Assembly: GCA_030610915.1 (NCBI GenBank)
Contig: JAUWQS010000061.1
Location: forward strand, 1-7,968
Reading direction: 5' to 3'
From: Pseudomonadota bacterium
GTDB lineage: Bacteria; Desulfobacterota; Syntrophia; Syntrophales; JADFWA01
Length of the DNA stretch: 7,968 nucleotides
How positions within the stretch are numbered: position 1 is the stretch's first letter; each line of letters opens with the position of its first letter. The notes beneath the pieces are model-generated. The model saw nothing but the letters and a program-made list of their open reading frames with translations. It was not told the DNA's origin and ran no database searches. Both the position numbers and the translations under genes were made by a program. This document shows, one piece after another, positions 6,451-7,968 of this stretch.

Positions 6451-6542
6451 GTCGAGTGGTCGAGTTGGAAATTGGTCGAGTGGGGAATAGTTTTCGGTGG
6501 ATTCGCTTCGCTTAATCCACCCTACAAACTCGACTACTTGAC
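6451..6542. repeat. GTCGAGTGG repeat enclosing GGTGGATT hairpin
   Basis: GTCGAGTGGTCGAGTT (6451-6466) pairs with 6527-6542 at 14 of 16 positions; both differences are G-T wobbles in one strand. Inside is the perfect stem GGTGGATT/AATCCACC (6496-6503 and 6514-6521), flanked by CCTAC. This inner hairpin is of the same GTAGGGTGG class as 5916-5972, read on the minus strand. Confidence 0.7.
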
Positions 6543-6560
6543 GATGTCTGTATTTAAACC

Positions 6561-6601
6561 TATCTGCGTTCATCTGTGTGAATCTGTGGCTGAATAGTTA
6601 C
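6561..6601 (+). repeat. 10-bp tandem ATCTGYGT units plus right boundary GCTGAATAGTTAC
   Basis: Three degenerate 10-base units (TATCTGCGTT, CATCTGTGTG, AATCTGTGGC) run from 6561 to 6590. They join directly to GCTGAATAGTTAC (6589-6601), the inverted partner of 5793-5805. The galT stop codon lies 13 bases further on. Confidence 0.65.
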
Positions 6602-6614
6602 GTTTCATGAACCT

Positions 6615-7625
6615 TTAAACATCCACTTCTCTGAGGTACTGAGCTGCCTCCTCAGGGGAGACAGGATTTATATAAAAACCTGTCCCCCATTCAAAACCGG
6701 CGGCCTTGGTGAGCCTGGGGAGCAACTCGAGGGACCAGTGGAAATCCTTCTCTATAGTTTGCCAGTATCCTTCCCTGCATGTCAGGTTGGGAACGGTATG
6801 GATCGCATAGTTATAGGGGGGATTATTCGCCACCCTCTTCAACTTCTTGAGTATGGTCTTCAGCATACCGGCGAAGGAAGAAATCTCCTCTTCGCTTATG
6901 CTGATGAAGTTGCAATTATGTTTCTTAGGAAGGATATTCATCTCAAAGGGAAAAGCGGAAGCAAAGGCAGTGCGAGCAATAAAATGTTGATTTTCAAAGA
7001 CAATTCTCTCCCCTGACTTCAGCTCACTTTTTATCATATCACAATAGATACACCTTCCGTAAGATTTAAAGTAGTGACGCGAGGCATTGAGTTGCTCCTT
7101 TAAATTCTTTGGGATTATTGGGGTAGCAATAAGCTGAGAGTGGGGATGGGCAAGTGTGGCGCCCGCTTCTTCCCCCCAGTTCTTGAAGACCGACACATAC
7201 TTCAGACGGACATCCCTGTACAGGTCCTCGATTCGATCTCGGTAAACCCTTATAACTCTCGCTACCTGCACATCATCCAGCTCTTCGAGGGGCGTGTTGT
7301 GCTCCGGAGTTTCCACTATCACCTCATGGGCTCCCACCCCTCTCATCCTGTCAAAGAAAACTGTCGTTTCTCTCTCCAGATCCCCCTCCACCATCAAGGC
7401 GGGAAACCTGTTGGGAAAGACCCTGACCCTCCACCCCTTCTCATTTGGATTGGTGCCGGGTTCTCTGTCGGCCACGATCTCCGGTGGGGTGGCAGATTCA
7501 TTTCCGGGACAGAAGGGACAGACCTTCGGTTCATGCTTCCTTTTCAAACCCCCGGGTCTTTTTCCTCTCTCATGTGAGATAATCACCCACCTGTCGTACA
7601 GCGGATCCTTTCGCAGCTCAGACAC
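6615..7625 (-). CDS. galT: Galactose-1-phosphate uridylyltransferase
   Basis: This 336-residue protein (E. coli GalT is 348) exchanges UMP between UDP-glucose and galactose-1-phosphate, or a related hexose-1-phosphate. CPFC (36-39), His109 in ETPEHN and His160 match the zinc ligands Cys52, Cys55, His115 and His164 of E. coli. HPHSQ (160-164) holds the nucleophile His162, which carries UMP, and Gln164. A second CIYC pair (192-195) and GFEWGTGFYINPVSPEEAAQYLRE (310-333) complete the family pattern. Where most relatives have HWH, this protein has His296-Trp-Ser298, so one ligand of the second metal site of E. coli GalT is missing. The start is GTG at 7623-7625 with AAGGAG at 7638-7643, a rather long 12-base spacing. 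No galK or galE is in view; with two glucan enzymes downstream, a role in glycogen or sugar-nucleotide metabolism is plausible. Confidence 0.9.
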   Translation of the reverse strand: MSELRKDPLYDRWVIISHERGKRPGGLKRKHEPKVCPFCPGNESATPPEIVADREPGTNPNEKGWRVRVFPNRFPALMVEGDLERETTVFFDRMRGVGAHEVIVETPEHNTPLEELDDVQVARVIRVYRDRIEDLYRDVRLKYVSVFKNWGEEAGATLAHPHSQLIATPIIPKNLKEQLNASRHYFKSYGRCIYCDMIKSELKSGERIVFENQHFIARTAFASAFPFEMNILPKKHNCNFISISEEEISSFAGMLKTILKKLKRVANNPPYNYAIHTVPNLTCREGYWQTIEKDFHWSLELLPRLTKAAGFEWGTGFYINPVSPEEAAQYLREVDV

Positions 7626-7692
7626 CTTTCTATTACACTCCTTTTACATCATTTTTTTTAGCCGGTTGACATTATTTCCAATTTTTCTTCAG

Positions 7693-7706
7693 TGTCATAA
7701 GTGACA
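7693..7706. promoter_or_regulatory. TGTCA-N4-TGACA inverted repeat upstream of galT
   Basis: Two perfect 5-base arms (7693-7697 and 7702-7706) lie about 70 bases before the galT start codon, a common place for an operator. I cannot match it to a named regulator, and I found no good -35/-10 pair on the minus strand near it. Five-base arms can arise by chance, so confidence is low. Confidence 0.25.
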
Positions 7707-7761
7707 AAACTCCCACGAACTGATATTTTTAATGTTATCTCAGCTACTTAAGGTAGTTTTA

Positions 7762-7968
7762 TCATGTCTGAGTAGTTACTCTTATTTCTATATTCGTTTC
7801 ATTATGTACTATTAACTCATTCTTTCCCTCCTCCTTCATTCGGGTATTAAAAACCTGACAACCGGAATAATTCCTGGTAAGACACAAACTCATCTCTTCA
7901 TAAATCGAAGGGATTCTCAGTTTTCCATTCAGATATCCCGTGCAATACCCCTTAACCTCCTTTAAGGG
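7762..7968 (-). CDS. Small cysteine-containing protein, start beyond right edge
   Basis: An open frame runs from the window edge to a TGA at 7762-7764, giving 68 visible residues. It begins PLKEVKGYC and continues with GKLRIPSIYEE (15-25), CLTRNYSGC (29-37) and a charged tail. Three cysteines (visible residues 9, 29 and 37) are spaced as in small proteins of unknown function I recall, with CPYL-KEVK-C then RIPS then C-C, possibly metal-binding. If so, only a few codons are missing. The last residues, RVTTQT, are encoded by the dispersed GTAACTACTCAG element (7768-7779). galT starts 136 bases downstream. No function can be assigned. Confidence 0.6.
   Translation of the reverse strand, partial: PLKEVKGYCTGYLNGKLRIPSIYEEMSLCLTRNYSGCQVFNTRMKEEGKNELIVHNETNIEIRVTTQT
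7768..7779 (+). repeat. CTGAGTAGTTAC element within the 3' end of the right-edge gene
   Basis: This is an exact 12-base match to 6157-6168. It falls in the last codons of the right-edge small gene, which terminates three bases beyond it. Nearby, AGCTAC/GTAGTT (7742-7758) forms a weak 6-pair stem with one wobble and no T-run on the minus strand, so it is not called a terminator. Confidence 0.6.

Larger units (their letters stand above)
5793..6601. repeat. Repeat island of nested inverted repeats between galT and the GH57 genes
   Basis: This 809-base region holds no credible gene. A perfect 13-bp inverted repeat bounds it (5793-5805 and 6589-6601), one end touching the GH57 start and the other 13 bases from the galT stop. 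Inside are two main sub-blocks. The left (5878-6152) is bounded by a perfect 14-bp inverted repeat; the right (6191-6550) by the perfect 10-bp pair CAGACATCGT/ACGATGTCTG. Each holds further hairpins listed separately. I found no tRNA-like or convincing sigma-70 promoter pattern here, and no hairpin followed by a T-run. It looks like repeated insertion of small non-autonomous or REP-like elements into one intergenic site. Confidence 0.75.

Noticed and set aside
7667..7672. TTGACA on the plus strand as a -35 promoter box
   Set aside because: No matching -10 hexamer at 16-18 bases and no plus-strand gene follows.
7943..7968. AGGAGG at the right edge as the ribosome binding site of the small gene
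   Set aside because: On the minus strand it sits within the open frame (codons for Lys-Glu-Val), and no in-frame start lies at a suitable distance; the inverted CCCTTAA arms around it are probably coincidental.

Overview
The window carries seven recognisable genes, all on the minus strand, so transcription runs from the right edge to the left. Nothing on the plus strand looks like a real gene. The organism is not identifiable from one window. A stand-alone B12-dependent methionine synthase activation protein beside metH, two GH57 glucan enzymes, an HPHSQ-type GalT and intergenic spaces crowded with short palindromic repeats together suggest an uncultured anaerobic bacterium of the Nitrospirota, Deltaproteobacteria or candidate-phylum type. 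That is inference from gene content only.

Reading along the minus strand from the right edge: (1) 7968-7762 is nearly all of a small cysteine-containing protein of unknown function, with its start beyond the edge. (2) 7625-6615 is galactose-1-phosphate uridylyltransferase (galT). (3) 6614-5792 is an 823-base stretch without a gene, almost entirely built from nested inverted repeats. (4) 5791-3581 is a GH57 amylase or amylopullulanase-like protein. (5) 3556-1445 is a GH57 4-alpha-glucanotransferase, only 24 bases downstream of the previous gene. (6) 1444-1346 is another repeat block with a 16-bp perfect stem. (7) 1345-1046 encodes a 99-residue protein I do not recognise. (8) 968-327 is the methionine synthase activation-domain protein. 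(9) 243-1 is the first 81 codons of metH, cut by the left edge.

The genes form two functional modules. The right-hand module handles alpha-glucan and sugar phosphate: one GH57 enzyme probably cuts or debranches glycogen or starch-like chains, the second transfers maltodextrin segments, and GalT interconverts hexose-1-phosphate and UDP-sugar. None of the three shows a secretion signal, which fits turnover of an internal glycogen-like store. The left-hand module makes methionine. The reductive-activation function that is the C-terminal domain of MetH in E. coli is here a separate gene just upstream of metH.

The most unusual content is not protein-coding. The 809-base island at 5793-6601 is bounded by a 13-bp perfect inverted repeat and contains a hierarchy of smaller inverted repeats, including a 242-bp MITE-like element at 6205-6446 flanked by a TA dinucleotide or an 8-bp direct repeat. 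Related short repeats recur at 250-340, 1370-1455 and 7768-7779. In three genes the stop codon lies inside or directly beside repeat sequence, so the repeats appear to have set the protein C-termini.
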